A stretch of DNA of 64,000 nucleotides from Malus domestica (lineage: Eukaryota; Streptophyta; Magnoliopsida; Rosales; Rosaceae): NCBI RefSeq assembly GCF_042453785.1, contig NC_091667.1, positions 31,984,001 through 32,048,000 of the forward strand. The letters are read 5' to 3'. Positions 22,851 through 34,439 of the stretch are shown here, one piece after another. Position 1 is the first letter of the stretch, and every line of letters begins with the position of its first letter. Position numbers and translations under genes: made by a program. Under the pieces are notes generated by a model that was given only the letters and a program-made list of their open reading frames with translations, was not told where the DNA came from and ran no database searches.

Positions 22851-25084
22851 TTAGCCATAGCATCGGATTGGATCATTGCATCCTTTCTCAGTAGATTGCC
22901 TAAAACCAAAACGTCCCCCTTTTGCAAGGTATTGCTGGTGGTACTCCTCCGCTCGGTAGAACTTCTTGGCAGGAAGGATCTCTGTGACAATCTTTCGGTT
23001 CACTTTCTTCTGGTGTTGTTCCAGAGATTCACGTGCTTCCTTCTCTTGCTCAGGTGTATAGAAGTATATTCCAGATCTGTATTGTGTCCCAACATCACCC
23101 CCCTGCTCATTACAGATGGATAAACTGTTATGGTTCCTTTCCTTGAGTCGATTACGCACAAATTAGAAAAATCAAATATCACATAGTAGAATTTTCTTTA
23201 GGAGAATAGCTAGACAAATATATAACAGTGTGGATTCACCAAGAGAAAGATGAATTATAGGTTCACAAAATAAGAGTTTGATAAGTGAAAACAGGGAATT
23301 ATAAACAAGCCAAGTCCTGCAAATGATCTTCTATCATGAAACTGAGACCTCATTGACAAACGCTGCTACGTGCAACTCGTTGAAGTCCTGCTCAAGAACT
23401 TGTTCTGCTATTTTTGTCATTCCCTTCTTTGGTAACTTGAACCCTCATGCAAAGTACTGGAACCGGCTACGTGTTTCGGTAACTTACCATTACAAAGAAA
23501 GTAGTTACGAGAATTCATAGCAATGGGGCATCTTTTTGTTGGGTGTATTACACTACGAGTCTAATGCACTAGGCTTCCCTCTCTATATATAATTTATTTC
23601 AACATTTTGGTAGGGGAAACTGAACTTAAAGACCAATTGGACTACGCCTTAAGGCCTTACCACGTCGGGCATCCACTCCTACAATGTCACATATGTTCTT
23701 AGTAAATCTAAAACAAACCTGTCTACTATTCCTTTGTGTTCCCCAATGCCTTCTTTAACAAAAGAGGACTATACCATTACCGGAACTCTTGAAGCAGTTA
23801 AAACTTGAAAAGTAATAGTTCAGGATCACTCTATCAACACAACAGGTGAAGATAACCTCATCGATTGCCTGAAATGGATATAGTGCACCCTACTTCCGTT
23901 TCTAATTTCATCCTCTAACAGGCTTCCCATTTAACACCAGTCTATGCCATCTATTTTCAAGAATCTAAACGACCTCAAGTAATTGTATGAACTCAAAGGA
24001 AAAATCCAGCAATCAAGCAGAACCACTCTAAACTGAACATAACACAAACATAAAATGTGTATTGCTAATCGATTTTTCAATAAGATAATGTTTACTCATG
24101 CTACTAACTTACCACGAATCCAAGAAGAAAGAAGCCAAATTCCTAAAGTGAATGCTTTTAACACTCAACGATGGGACATTCAAGAGGGCTTCTTAGATAA
24201 AGTTCCTATCATGACCTTCTTCATTACAATTTCAGATCATAGCGAACATATTCTAGTGAAAAGAGTCACTCCTATTTCGGAATAGGAAAAAGCCTGAAAC
24301 GTGAAGAAGTACTCATAATCGGAGCATCTAGACAGAGACGTTCAAACATTTGAATTCTCAGTAGTAACTTGATTAAAAAGAAAATAGCTTCTCTACTAAG
24401 ATAACAAGTTAACATCAGTTAAATGATTGAGCAAATTAAGATTAACTAATTCAGTACAAGAAGTTGTATGCTCAATCACAATCTCCTTTTGTTTGTCGTG
24501 CTTTTTTTGAATGCGATTGATAATCGTGCTTTTTTTGAATGCGATTGATAAGTAACTTACAGAGACCAAAACCTCAACCTCTTAAAAAATTTCAATGAAA
24601 CACACATAGAAAAACAACTACTAAAATTCATCAACAAACACACATGATTATCAACCCAAAGCAATCAAATTTCACAAAATCTCGTCCAACCCACAACAAA
24701 TTAGCAAAATTTAGAGCAACCCACCTGGCGATTGAGCGTGGTGGGGTCGTGCCTGGACCAGAAAAGATCGAGCAGGCTCTCAAAGTTGCACTCTTTAGGG
24801 TCGTACTGCACTCTCACAACCTCCGAGTGCTGGGTGGTGCCGGTACACACGTCCTCGTAACTCGGGTTGTGCAGAAACCCCTGGGTGTACCCAACCTCCG
24901 TCTTCGTCACGCCGGGTACTCGCTGAAACGCCAGCTCGACACCCCAGAAGCACCCGGCTCCAAACTGGGCGAACTGCTGACCCGGCGCCGGAACGTCATC
25001 GTCGGGGCCCTGGGCAATGGAGGAGGATTCGGAGTTGGGGTCAGCGGTCTTGGGGCCAAAGCCGAGCTTGTTGAGGATGTTCAT
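22851..25084 (-). CDS. MSRA4: Peptide methionine sulfoxide reductase A, plastid MSRA4-like
   Basis: The enzyme reduces methionine-S-sulfoxide in proteins back to methionine using thioredoxin. Exon 1 is 25084-24725 and exon 2 is 23102-22851; donor CAG|GTGGGT, acceptor GAGCAG|GGG, phase 0, intron 1.62 kb. From the Met at 25084 it encodes 203 residues. The catalytic site is FGAGCFWG (residues 42-49). Other hallmarks are [43 protein letters not shown], and the C-terminal [11 protein letters not shown] with resolving cysteines. Upstream in the same frame the sequence still matches plastid MSRA transit peptides ([28 protein letters not shown]), but that frame has no Met. The likely transit-peptide Met (25269, [16 protein letters not shown]) is in another frame, offset across an ACC repeat. 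Either a cytosolic form starts at 25084 or the gene or sequence carries a frameshift. Confidence 0.88.
24494..24552. repeat. Two-copy 27-bp tandem repeat in the MsrA intron
   Basis: The block TGCGATTGATAATCGTGCTTT with a TTTTTGAA spacer is present twice in a row. It is intronic and non-coding. Confidence 0.6.
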
Positions 25085-25284
25085 TTGGGGGGTGCGGAAG
25101 GAGATGGTCCTGTGGGTTTGCGGGAAAATGGAGGCGGGTTTGTGTCGGAGTTTAGAGAGAGAAAGGAAGGGGTTCGAGAGAGAGAATTTAGGTGCCGTTG
25201 CGGTGTGGTGGTGGTGGTGGTGGAGATGAGTGGTGAAGTGGTGGAGATAGCGGTGAAGGTTTTGAGCATTTTTTGGGTGTGACG

Positions 25285-26159
25285 TGTTGCTGCTGGACTA
25301 AAATGGAAGTTTCGCCTCGTAACGTTTCTTTCTTCTTGTTTATTATATTATTTCTTTATTTATTTTTGTTGGATTTTTTTTTAATTTTTTCATGATTATT
25401 ATTTTGATCCAATAATTGAAAAAGAAAATATGCTCATATGTGGCCGTGTTCAAAATGTTTACAAAATTGTTGGTTTTTAGTTGAAATATTTGACAACAAT
25501 GATCGATATAGAAAGGAGTGAAACACAAAATTCAAATGTATTGGCAAAATATAAGAAAAGTTTCGATTTATTATAGAAATTTTGTTGAAACTCATTGTAG
25601 ATTTCGAATTTTTTTTAATTTCAATTAAATTTAATGAGTTGATATATTGCAAATTTTCATAATTATGTTGAAAACAACATATTGATATCAATATATTCAT
25701 AAATATTGTCTCATAAATTTGCATGTTGAAATTTACACCATATCAATATTTTAAACATTAATAAATATTATTTCATTTTCTCAGGAAAATAAAAATGATG
25801 GCTTTTAACAAACAAGATTTCATCAACTTATATGTGTTTTTTAATAATTCAATTTTGTGTTCTAGGGATTGTGTGGCGCCTTCTGGGAGCTTGGCGGGTA
25901 GTTTACCCATATGAGGTCGGACCACGGGAGGATAAGAATCGATAATGAACATTCTCCTTTTAAACAATGTTGTGACTTGTGAGCAATGAGCATTACTTTC
26001 ACAATATCATTTGACTACTTTCAAATTAGGGAATGGATATGCCAAAAAAAAAAAATATCTCATTTTACAACCTTATAAGTATATTTTTTTCTAAAAAAAA
26101 AAAATTAAAGCTTAGAATGAGAACTTTTAAGTGTCACTAACAATTCCCGTAAATTAAAA
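25285..26159. other. Very AT-rich intergenic DNA upstream of MsrA
   Basis: Nothing is recognisable except a GC-richer block of about 100 bp at 25862-25965 (GTGTGGCGCCTTCTGGGAGC, TACCCATATGAGGTCGG), which looks like an unidentified repeat fragment. Confidence 0.4.
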
Positions 26160-26392
26160 GCTCGTTTGGATGTGCTTTTAAAATGAATGAAAGTGTTTTT
26201 GGTGAAAATGATTTTGGAATCAATTCTTAGTAAAAATGCAAGTAAGTTCTGAAAAAAATCATTTTAAGTACTTATTGGAAGAAACATATAACTGGTGCTT
26301 CTTGCAGAAAGCACTTCAAATGCTTTTGGAATCCAAAAATATTTTCTCTATAGACGCTTTTAGTCATTTTAAAAGTACATCCAAATGAGTCA
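26160..26392. repeat. MITE (copy 2 of the 19095 family)
   Basis: Well-kept terminal inverted repeats: CTCGTTTGGATGTGCTTTTA on the left and the complement of TTAAAAGTACATCCAAATGA on the right. It shares the GTGCTTCTTGCAGAAAGCAC hairpin with copy 1. About 233 bp, non-coding. Confidence 0.65.
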
Positions 26393-26673
26393 TAATTGAC
26401 TTATACTTTGACTAATAGAAGCTAATGAAATGCTGATTTTGTTGGGTGAACGTGAACGACATGATATTTCCAAAGATACTGCTCCAAAGAAAAGTTAATT
26501 CAACTACAAGTTATAATGAATTAAAATTTAGTACTCAAGCATGTACGTCATTGCATTAGTATGAATCGAAACTGAACATGCTCCAACTGAATAGAAATCG
26601 AGTGACGCTAAGCAAACCAGTGGTTCAACTTTTTTTATTCTATCATTTTTTTTCTTTTGAACAAGGTTATTCT

Positions 26674-27066
26674 TGTTGTAAATATTATGTGGATGGCCCA
26701 CATGAATAGTTTGTTACTATTTATTCACATTATTTTCACTATTCATTTGTGGAAAATTTGTAAGGTGAATAGTATCCTCTTTGATTATAAAATGAATGAG
26801 AGGAAGAGGAAGAAAGGGGTTCACGGGAAAGAAAGAGAGGAAGGAAGGAAGAGGAAGAGAGAGAAGGAAGAGGAAGAGAGAGAATAGAGGAAGATGAGAG
26901 GAGATAATAGAGAGAGTTATCTTTGTACTCCTATTATTTCAAATTATAATGAAAGCACCGCTGCTGCCCCGAGGACGTACTCCAGTCACACTGACTGTAG
27001 AGGAACCTCGTAAATTTTGTGTCTTGTTTCATTTATTCCACTGCACCCACAGTCGATTTTACAACA
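26674..27066 (+). repeat. 5' LTR of element A
   Basis: 393 bp, TGTTG..CAACA. It has a purine-rich GAAGAGGAAGAGAG tract in the middle. One difference from the 3' copy. Confidence 0.93.
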
Positions 27067-27837
27067 CGTTATCAGCACGAGAAGCTCTCATGTCAGTGGA
27101 AAGTACAACGCCACAAATCCTGTTCACCTCCTTCAGCTGGAATCTCACAGATAAGAAACAATTTTCATTTCATCTTCAAATCTCAGTACAATTGATTTTC
27201 TTGAAGCAACTATATATATTGTTATATGACTGTATATCATCCTTTGCAGAAGCAAAAGAGTAAAAGACTAAAAAATTTGTAAGAGAATTTGACAGCCATG
27301 TAAATAGCCTCGGAACTCCAACTTGCAGACCTCGGATTGAAATACTTTCTTCTTGAAAGTTGTTCGTCTGCTCAGTATCTACAACATATCAAAATTTCAG
27401 AAAATGTTAACGGTGCGATCGTGGCAGATGTCTGAAATACCAAACCAGTTTCCAATTTCCGCAGAAAACTGGGCAGCCACCTTATGAGTACCAAAACTCC
27501 ATTTCGGTAGCTCAAATCGAAATTGTTTCTTCACGAAAGTTGTTTGGTATCCTCTTATCCATATCATACTAAATTTTGAACTAAATCTAACGGTTTGATC
27601 TTCTCATAAGTTGCAGACACTCTTGACTCCAAAACTTATGGGAACCGTTTCGACTTTTTCGAAACTCACCGGAGGAGGAACCCCAATTGGAACTTATTGT
27701 TACTATTATTTACTGAGTAACCAAAAAATGACTTCGAACTGTGAAATAATAATAAAAATAAAAGGGATGAAACAAAAGAAGTGGCAGACCAAGAAAATGA
27801 AAAAGCAAAACATGAGGACTTAATCATTGCATTTTCT

Positions 27838-28152
27838 GTTTTGGCATATTTATGTGCATGGTGTTGGTTTAAAGCCCATGTCACAAATTCTATTTATTTA
27901 AAGCAATTTATTTATAGTGGGTAGAATTATTACCCTTTGCTTTAAAGCTTTGATATTTATGTGAATGGTGCTGAATCAAAGCCCTTGTCACAAGCTTTAT
28001 TTACTTTAAAGCAATTTATTTACCATGGACGGTTTTACCGCCTATTGCTTTAAGTTTTGATGGTGCTGAATTAAAGCCCTTGTCATAAGCTTTATTTACT
28101 TAAATGCTGTTTATTCATTATGGCTGGAATTACCGTCTATTGCTTTAATTTA
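27838..28152 (+). repeat. Three-unit tandem repeat of about 105 bp in element A
   Basis: Each unit carries AAAGCCC(A/T)TGTCA and ends in a TTGCTTTAA block. Units are about 110, 107 and 95 bp. It lies in the leader between the primer-binding region and the pol remnant. No coding frame. Confidence 0.6.
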
Positions 28153-28399
28153 TTTATTGTACTTATCTTTTGTTACAATGAGTATAACAAGGACCCAGAG
28201 TTCCTTGATTAGATCAGAACCTGCAGTTTCTTGATCCTCATCACATAAAATGATAGGACCCGAAGTTCCATCATACAAAAAGATCAGGCATGAAGTCCTT
28301 TGATCCTGAAGATCAGGATATGAAATTCCTTGATGAGTACCGTAAGTTTGAAGTGCCACAGTGCCTCAACTTAATTATAATAAAGGTCATAAAAATCTC

Positions 28400-30390
28400 A
28401 GTCCATAGACTATTTAATAAGGACCAGAAGTTCCTTATGTCCATACTTAAAATGGTTTAGCAGAAGCATTTATTAAGCGGATGAAATTGATTACCCGCGC
28501 TCTGCTCATGAAAACGAAATTACCAGTTTTCTACATGGGGACATGTCATTTTACATGACGCATTATTAAGTTCGGATGAGACCAGTTTCCAACCATCAAT
28601 ACTACTCAGTACAACTTGTGTTTGGGCACAAGCCAAACATTATACAGTTATGAGTTTTTGGTTGTGTTATCAATGTGCCTATTGCACTGCCACAACATAC
28701 TAAAATAAGGCATCAACGCAAAACTGGAAATTTATGTTGGATTTGATTCATCATCTATCATTCAATATTTAGAACCCTTGACTGGGGATATATTTACCGC
28801 TTGGTTTGCGGACTGTCATTTTGATAAGACAATTTTCCTGACATTAGGGGGAGAAAATAATATCGTTCCAGAAGAACGATGAGAAAATATCATTCCAAAA
28901 GAATGATGAGAAAAGACCGTTCCAGAAGAACGAAGAGAATTTGTCTTATTTTGATTCACGAAGCAATCAATGAGAAAATGAAATATGGATAATTGAATGA
29001 TACAACGAAAGTGATGAAATCATATATACTTACTGCAAATGTGCCTACAAGAATTGATGTCTCTGTTGGATAAAATAATGAGACAGTAAATGATTTATCT
29101 GTTGCACGCCTGAAGCGTGGCAGATTTTTAGACTCAAAAGGTTCAGTTATTCGAAAGAAGAATAATATGGCACTACTGAACTATTGCATTCCCGAAGCAT
29201 AACTGTTGCATGCCAGAAGCATGACAGTCGCCGCATGGATACACGTCCCAGATAGGACAATCCACAGACATGGGAATATTGATGTCTCATGCATGTAGCA
29301 TGATAGATGTATAGGTTCCAAAGACTCAACTCCCGGAAGTGGAGAAAATCCAAGCTCTATAACGCTCAAGAGGAGGTTATGATCCACATTCTCTCAATTA
29401 TGACTATCCTGGAAGAGATAGCGTCATGCCCTTGAAGAGGCAATGGATATCCAAAGAAATGAAAAGCTTTTATGCATGCGCATGCACATGAGAATATGGG
29501 ATCACGGATTGATGATAACCAATGGTAATTTTGGTTTTTACAAGTAGCTACTAAATTCATCAATGAACTGTGTTAATATTGAGTCACGTTCTTTTGTTCG
29601 TCGACAAAAGAAAAATTATTGGCCAAAATAGAGAAAGGCAATTCCATTACAATTTTGTAAGAACGTGGGCAAATGAACCTATATATATTTGAATACAATA
29701 CAAATAGCCAAAAGATGTTGAACCAAGGAGGTTATATATGGGCATTTGTAATACAGTGTAATACACTTACATGATATGACACAAGGTTGTAAACGAGTTC
29801 ATATGAATGGAGAATTATATACGAAGGGTTGTGAGTCGCCCACATTATATCTCCATAAGTAAATCCCTCAAGTATACATGGGAGCAAATTGCTCTGTATA
29901 AATTCCAAAGGAAAATGTGTCATGAAGTATAGAAAATCCCTGAAGGATTCAAATTGCTTGAAGTAAGCCCCCGAAGGGTAAAGCATAAATTATGTACTCA
30001 ATATCAATGGATGATATAAATTGCCTTAGTGAGTACTATCATTATGATATTGTTGCAACATACTAAAATCTCTTGCAAGAGTCAATGACATTAAATTAGA
30101 ACTCTTGAAGAGTTGATGATATTAAATTGGGACTCCTGAAGAGTCTAGAAAAATTATAAAGTGTTGAAGGAATTATTGTCTCGAGCTGCAGATCGAACAA
30201 TCTACCAACACGAATCTTATCCATGATATTTATGATATTAAAAGAACCATATGGATTGAAGATTATGAGTTGAATACTCATATGATGAAGACACTAAGAA
30301 TAATCATTTATCTTCGTGAGGGTAAAGATAAATTAATATTTGGTCCAGAAGTACCACATCTTAGTGAAGTATATGCTTTATTGTATTTGG
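28400..30390 (+). pseudogene. Copia pol remnant in element A
   Basis: Short stretches translate to Copia integrase/RT-linker sequence: IYVGFDSSSIIQYLEPLTGD and FADCHFDKTIF near 28725-28850, then LSVARLKRGRFLDSKGS near 29095. An RNase H-end-like LIFGPEVPHLSE.YALLYLAQY is near 30330-30400. The reading frame is interrupted many times. Three 27-bp near-repeats built on GTTCCAGAAGAACG occur at 28868-28946. Confidence 0.7.
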
Positions 30391-30500
30391 CACAATACAT
30401 TGAATGAAATAAAGTTTATTTATTAATATCTCCAAGAAATTACAGATATATACATACACATGAGTTAAAACAAACAAACAGGATGGAGCCTTCACAAAGG

Positions 30501-31109
30501 TTACTCATGTGCAGCCTCAGTACTGGAAAGTACCCCAGAAGGGGGAGGCACTGGAGATTGATCATGTGGCACCCCAGTACTTAGCAAAACACCAGAAGGG
30601 GAAGGCATCAGTTGCTTTCGGAATCTAGCAACGAACCTCTGGTGATCACTTTGAATCCGACTTTCGGATTCTTGCAGTTGGTCGAGCTTTCTTTTCATGC
30701 TCGTAGAGTAACTATTTGCAAGCACGTGTAACACCCTATTCTCGTGCTTGAGCCCTCTGATCTCTTGTTTAAGACTTGCCACCTCCGCCATCAATGATTT
30801 AATTTGGCAAGTTTGAGCAAGTAGGCGTTGGCCCATATTGGAAACAGAGCCAGCACACTGAACACTGAGAGCCAATGAGTCTTGAACGGCCGACTCTTCA
30901 GACCGTTCTGAAAGGACCTTGTTATCCCTTGGAGTGAGAAGATTCCTAGCTACCACAGTAGCAGTTATGTTATTCTTCATCACAGAGTCCCCAACCGTAA
31001 GAGGACCATTAGAAGATAAGAATGACGGGCGCCATATATTATCATGACGCTGCTCGTCTGTATCACTCCTAAGACTCAAATCTAAGCAAATGTTAGATGG
31101 GCAAGTCAT
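30501..31109 (-). CDS. Antisense ORF of element A: EAR-like, coiled-coil protein
   Basis: An open frame of 202 residues runs opposite to the element. The N-terminus is MTCPSNICLDLSL, with LDLSL fitting the LxLxL form of the plant EAR repression motif. Next comes NIWRPSF.S.GPLTVGDSVMKN, then a leucine-rich helical segment (about 95-160, LLAQTCQIKSLMAEVASLKQ..IRGLKHENRVLHVLA) that looks like a coiled coil. The tail is Pro/Ser-rich with two related LSSTG(V/A).H repeats. A clear homologue sits in element B at 43827-43159. I know of no function. Antisense extra ORFs upstream of the 3' LTR are known in some plant elements (for example gene 23 of maize Grande). Confidence 0.75.
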   Translation of the reverse strand: MTCPSNICLDLSLRSDTDEQRHDNIWRPSFLSSNGPLTVGDSVMKNNITATVVARNLLTPRDNKVLSERSEESAVQDSLALSVQCAGSVSNMGQRLLAQTCQIKSLMAEVASLKQEIRGLKHENRVLHVLANSYSTSMKRKLDQLQESESRIQSDHQRFVARFRKQLMPSPSGVLLSTGVPHDQSPVPPPSGVLSSTEAAHE

Positions 31110-31223
31110 TTTTCAGAAATGATGAAGGAAAAATAGAGGTCAAATAAAATTTCAGAAGTGCAAGAAGGTGGAAATTTCTACAGGCAGCAACTTTCTGAGC
31201 ATACTCTTGAACACAATTGATGT

Positions 31224-31233
31224 CTCTATAAAA
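31224..31233. promoter_or_regulatory. Conserved TATA-like site beside the element A antisense ORF
   Basis: CTCTATAAAA lies 115 bp upstream of the antisense ATG. The same ten bases occur 109 bp upstream of the homologous ATG in element B (43936-43945). Read on + it is a canonical TATA; read on - it is a weaker TTATAGA. The direction of use is unclear. Confidence 0.4.
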
Positions 31234-32129
31234 GAAGAGGAAACAGAGCCGCTTGTTCAAAGATCGAAGCGACACGGCTCTCCGAATTTCAAAAAGCCAG
31301 ATTTTCCTGAATAAAGTTCGTTGGCATCTTTCAGACGCAATCCCAGCTTTTCAGATGTCGCGTGCAATTTTGTCAAAGATCTCTGACAAAGTTGAAAACG
31401 CGTAAATCTTACTGTTCTATTTACACCACAGTTGCTGACAAGAGTAAAAGCACAGCACCACCACTTGCTATTGAGAAATCTCTATATATGTCGACCTCTG
31501 TTCTCCATAACAAGGCAGACCTGCAACACTGCAAGAATACCTAACTCTTCTTCATCTCCGAGAATGCATCTTCAACATAGCATCTCGAAATACTGAGTTT
31601 TCTTCCTCTCCGAGAATACCTCTTCAAACATGTCACACCAGAGCAAGATTATCACATATCTTCAGGGACCAGAGCAAGATTATCTCATATCATGCAATCT
31701 CCCTGTCCTTTCCTTTGTCCATGTTCTTGCCTGCAAAGACAAGGATAAAGAAAGCAATATGTCGGAACCTCCACTCAAACTCCCGGTAAGGAACCGATTG
31801 CCTGGAACCTTTCCTGATTGCTTACCTAGTATTGCTCTCGAGTAGTCATCTTCAACTGTTGTTGGAGTTGGGTCCCCAGTCACCAAGAAGTGATGAACCA
31901 TTCAAATGCAAGGGTTTGCATTCCACTCCTGCATCAGGGGACAAATCCTACAAGAGAAGATGCCACACATGCATGGGGGAAAACCAGGGAAAATACTACT
32001 GAAGCCAGGGGAGCAAGTAAGGAAAGTGAAAATGATACATTGAAGCATGTGGAGACAAGTGCAATGAACACGTGTTGATGCATCCCCAACTAAGCCGAAG
32101 AACACTTGTCACGTGAAGCTCCTCATGGT

Positions 32130-32215
32130 CCAATTTCATTCAAGATCAAGCCTCGAAGGTCCTTGAAGAAATCACAAGTCCGATTCAAGATCAAGTGTCC
32201 ACCACCCTTGAATCA
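32130..32215 (+). repeat. CAAGATCAAGCC hairpin repeats in element A
   Basis: Two diverged units of the TTCAAGATCAAG...CCTTGAA(T/G) type. The same unit is found in many copies in the LTR and pre-LTR region of element B. TTCAAG and CTTGAA pair as a short stem. Confidence 0.65.
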
Positions 32216-32487
32216 AATTCCGCTCCAGATAAAAGGAGTAAATTCCGATCTTCAATGCTAGTCTAGCAGAAAGTCCTACAACCCAGTTCAAGAAAAAGGC
32301 TGTGGAAAGTTAACAATAAGTAGAGCAACTCTTTCAGCAACTCTTCTTACTAAGAGACTAAATCAGAACGATCAACCATCAACCTAAATGATTTGAAATC
32401 AGGGGGAGATACTCATCAGGGGGAGCATCCAAGACAGATCAAGGTTTTAACGAGTCAATCGAAGACTTGTGGCCATCCAAGGGGGAG

Positions 32488-32880
32488 TGTTGTAAATATT
32501 ATGTGGATGGCCCACATGAATAGTTTGTTACTATTTATTCACATTATTTTCACTATTCATTTGTGGAAAATTTGTAAGGTGAATAGTGTCCTCTTTGATT
32601 ATAAAATGAATGAGAGGAAGAGGAAGAAAGGGGTTCACGGGAAAGAAAGAGAGGAAGGAAGGAAGAGGAAGAGAGAGAAGGAAGAGGAAGAGAGAGAATA
32701 GAGGAAGATGAGAGGAGATAATAGAGAGAGTTATCTTTGTACTCCTATTATTTCAAATTATAATGAAAGCACCGCTGCTGCCCCGAGGACGTACTCCAGT
32801 CACACTGACTGTAGAGGAACCTCGTAAATTTTGTGTCTTGTTTCATTTATTCCACTGCACCCACAGTCGATTTTACAACA
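32488..32880 (+). repeat. 3' LTR of element A
   Basis: 393 bp, immediately after the purine tract CCAAGGGGGAG, followed by the ATTCT duplication. Confidence 0.93.
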
Positions 32881-33096
32881 ATTCTATCATTTATCTTTAG
32901 ATTATTTACAGATTGGAGAACAAAACGTCAAAGCCTTGCTTTGGTCATTTGATGTAACCTAAAGTTGGTTTAAACAAAATTACAGGTTGCTGGTGGTGGT
33001 TAATACACCTACAGCCAAATACAATAAGATAATGAAACAATTTATTGTAATTTTGACACGTTTCTTAATTTAATATCAATTGCTTCTCAAAATTTC

Positions 33097-33255
33097 AGGA
33101 GGATCCACCAATCACATCCGTTATTGTATATCGTGCGGTCAGAAATCATTGTAAATTTTTTTATTTAAAATTGAAAATAAACGGTACCTGACAAAAACAT
33201 ATCGCACGATGTACGATGAACGGATGTGATTGGAGGATCCGGTGAGGATCCTCTC
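33097..33255. repeat. Foldback MITE, about 160 bp
   Basis: Arms of about 45 bp: GGAGGATCCACCAATCACAT..CGT and its complement ACGGATGTGATTGGAGGATCC, with TATCGTGCGG / ATCGCACGAT inside. AT-rich loop. No open frame. Confidence 0.7.
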
Positions 33256-33566
33256 TCCTCAAAATTGTTCGTTTCCTGATGTGGAAATAGACAAGCAGAA
33301 ATCAGCAGACAGACCTTATCTCTTCTCTAATTTTGTGAATAACCCCGATTTGTTCTTAACACTGCATAACAAATTTGGATTTGGCGATAACCCTCTCAGT
33401 TATTTTCCATTATTTAGCTGTAAATAATAACCTGTATGTAATCAAATCTTAAATTTTGAGAAATTAAAAGGAAATTTATTATTAATTTTTCAAAAACCTG
33501 CAGGTGCTAGCCTGCTATACATATGCAATATGTATATATTCATCACAAATACAAACACTTAAATTG

Positions 33567-34388
33567 TCACATCCATATATAGCATGGCTGCAATAGACCA
33601 AAGATGGCCAACACAAAGGTATTAGGTCCAGCATGGATGAAAGCAGCTGAAGTAGGAATGTTGCTATTAGAAGAAGGGTTTGGAAGGTCGGAACCAGTTG
33701 CTGCCTCTGGTAAGCCGGTCGGTGCATAATCCTAGTTGTTTTCTACTTCTGCCATGAGCTTCATTCCTCCCAAGCAATATAGCTTGTTTCCATCCACAAA
33801 ATACCAGCCACCAGGTTTTGTCAACGTGACTGTTGTGTTTCCTCCTGTATAAGTTTCTATAACTTTTGCTGTGTTGCAAACCTCAAAGCTTTCTTTGGTC
33901 ACTTGGTTCACACTATTAGATGATGAGTACTGAAACCCTGAGAAAATAAACAAAAATAAGCAAAAATAAGTTAAACGGAAGTAATTTACCTAATTATTTT
34001 TTGTATAATTTGCTTGAAATCAAATCGACAAGTTATTCATCAAATTTTTGTTTTTTTCAATGACCACAAGTAACCGAGGGTATATAGAGATAAAAGACGT
34101 AGAATAAAATTGTTTTTTTATATATGCAACCTTTCAATGGGATTATTCAAGACTTGCTCGTACTATTAACAGAAAATAAGATCTTTGGTTTTGAGTCATG
34201 GGGATAATGTACGCGTACTTACACAGAACATCGCCAACGTTAAATTTCTTGTCACTGGACCATGAATTGAGGTCGGTGCTTACGTCCCAGCCAGAGCTGC
34301 CCCCAACTATGTAAATTGAGGCGGAGCTTGTTAATGCAAATCCAAGGACAACAAGAACACAAGCTAGAATTTGAGGCAGCTTTGCCAT
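33567..34388 (-). CDS. Early nodulin-like phytocyanin (ENODL), truncated by an in-frame stop
   Basis: Exon 1 is 34388-34223 and exon 2 starts at 33937; donor T|GTAAGT, acceptor CTCAG|GG, split Trp codon. A signal peptide (residues 1-23, MAKLPQILACVLVVLGFALTSSAS) is followed by one plastocyanin-like domain (IYIVGGSSGWDV..W..KKFNVGDVLWFQY...YTGGNTTVTLTKPGGWYFVDGNKLYCLGGMKL). The disulfide cysteines (EVCN and LYC) are kept. The usual copper ligands are mostly replaced: His by Asn in SSSNSV, Cys by Asp in FVDG, His by Tyr before Cys; only Met remains. This is the pattern of copper-free ENODLs. Frame ends at TAG 33734-33732 after 123 residues. Beyond it the frame stays open for 54 codons to TGA at 33569-33567, coding a Pro/Ser linker and hydrophobic tail (AAFIHAGPNTFVLAIFGLL) like a GPI signal. 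Confidence 0.82.
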
Positions 34389-34439
34389 TGTTAATGTGAG
34401 AGATAAGATGAGAAATAGTAAGAGGGAGAAGTTTCATTT

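Larger units (their letters stand above)
26674..32880 (+). mobile_element. Element A: Ty1/Copia-like LTR retrotransposon with antisense module, 6207 bp
   Basis: It is flanked by ATTCT duplications (26669-26673 and 32881-32885). Its 393-bp LTRs begin TGTTGTAAAT and end TTTTACAACA. Just inside the 5' LTR is CGTTATCAGCACGAG, the likely primer-binding region. AAGGGGGAG precedes the 3' LTR. A Copia-like pol remnant lies at about 28400-30390; the antisense module fills 30400-32487. No recognisable gag or complete pol remains and the coding part has many breaks. The two LTRs differ at one site, so the insertion is very recent (of order 0.1 My). A body this broken implies it moved with proteins supplied by another element. 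Confidence 0.9.

Noticed and set aside
24644-25282. Long plus-strand ORF of 212 codons
   Set aside because: It lies opposite MsrA exon 1 and its upstream coding-like region; the minus strand has clear MsrA motifs, so this is a GC-driven shadow.
25862-25965. GC-richer block that might be an exon
   Set aside because: Short, no family match, flanked by very AT-rich DNA; more likely a repeat fragment.
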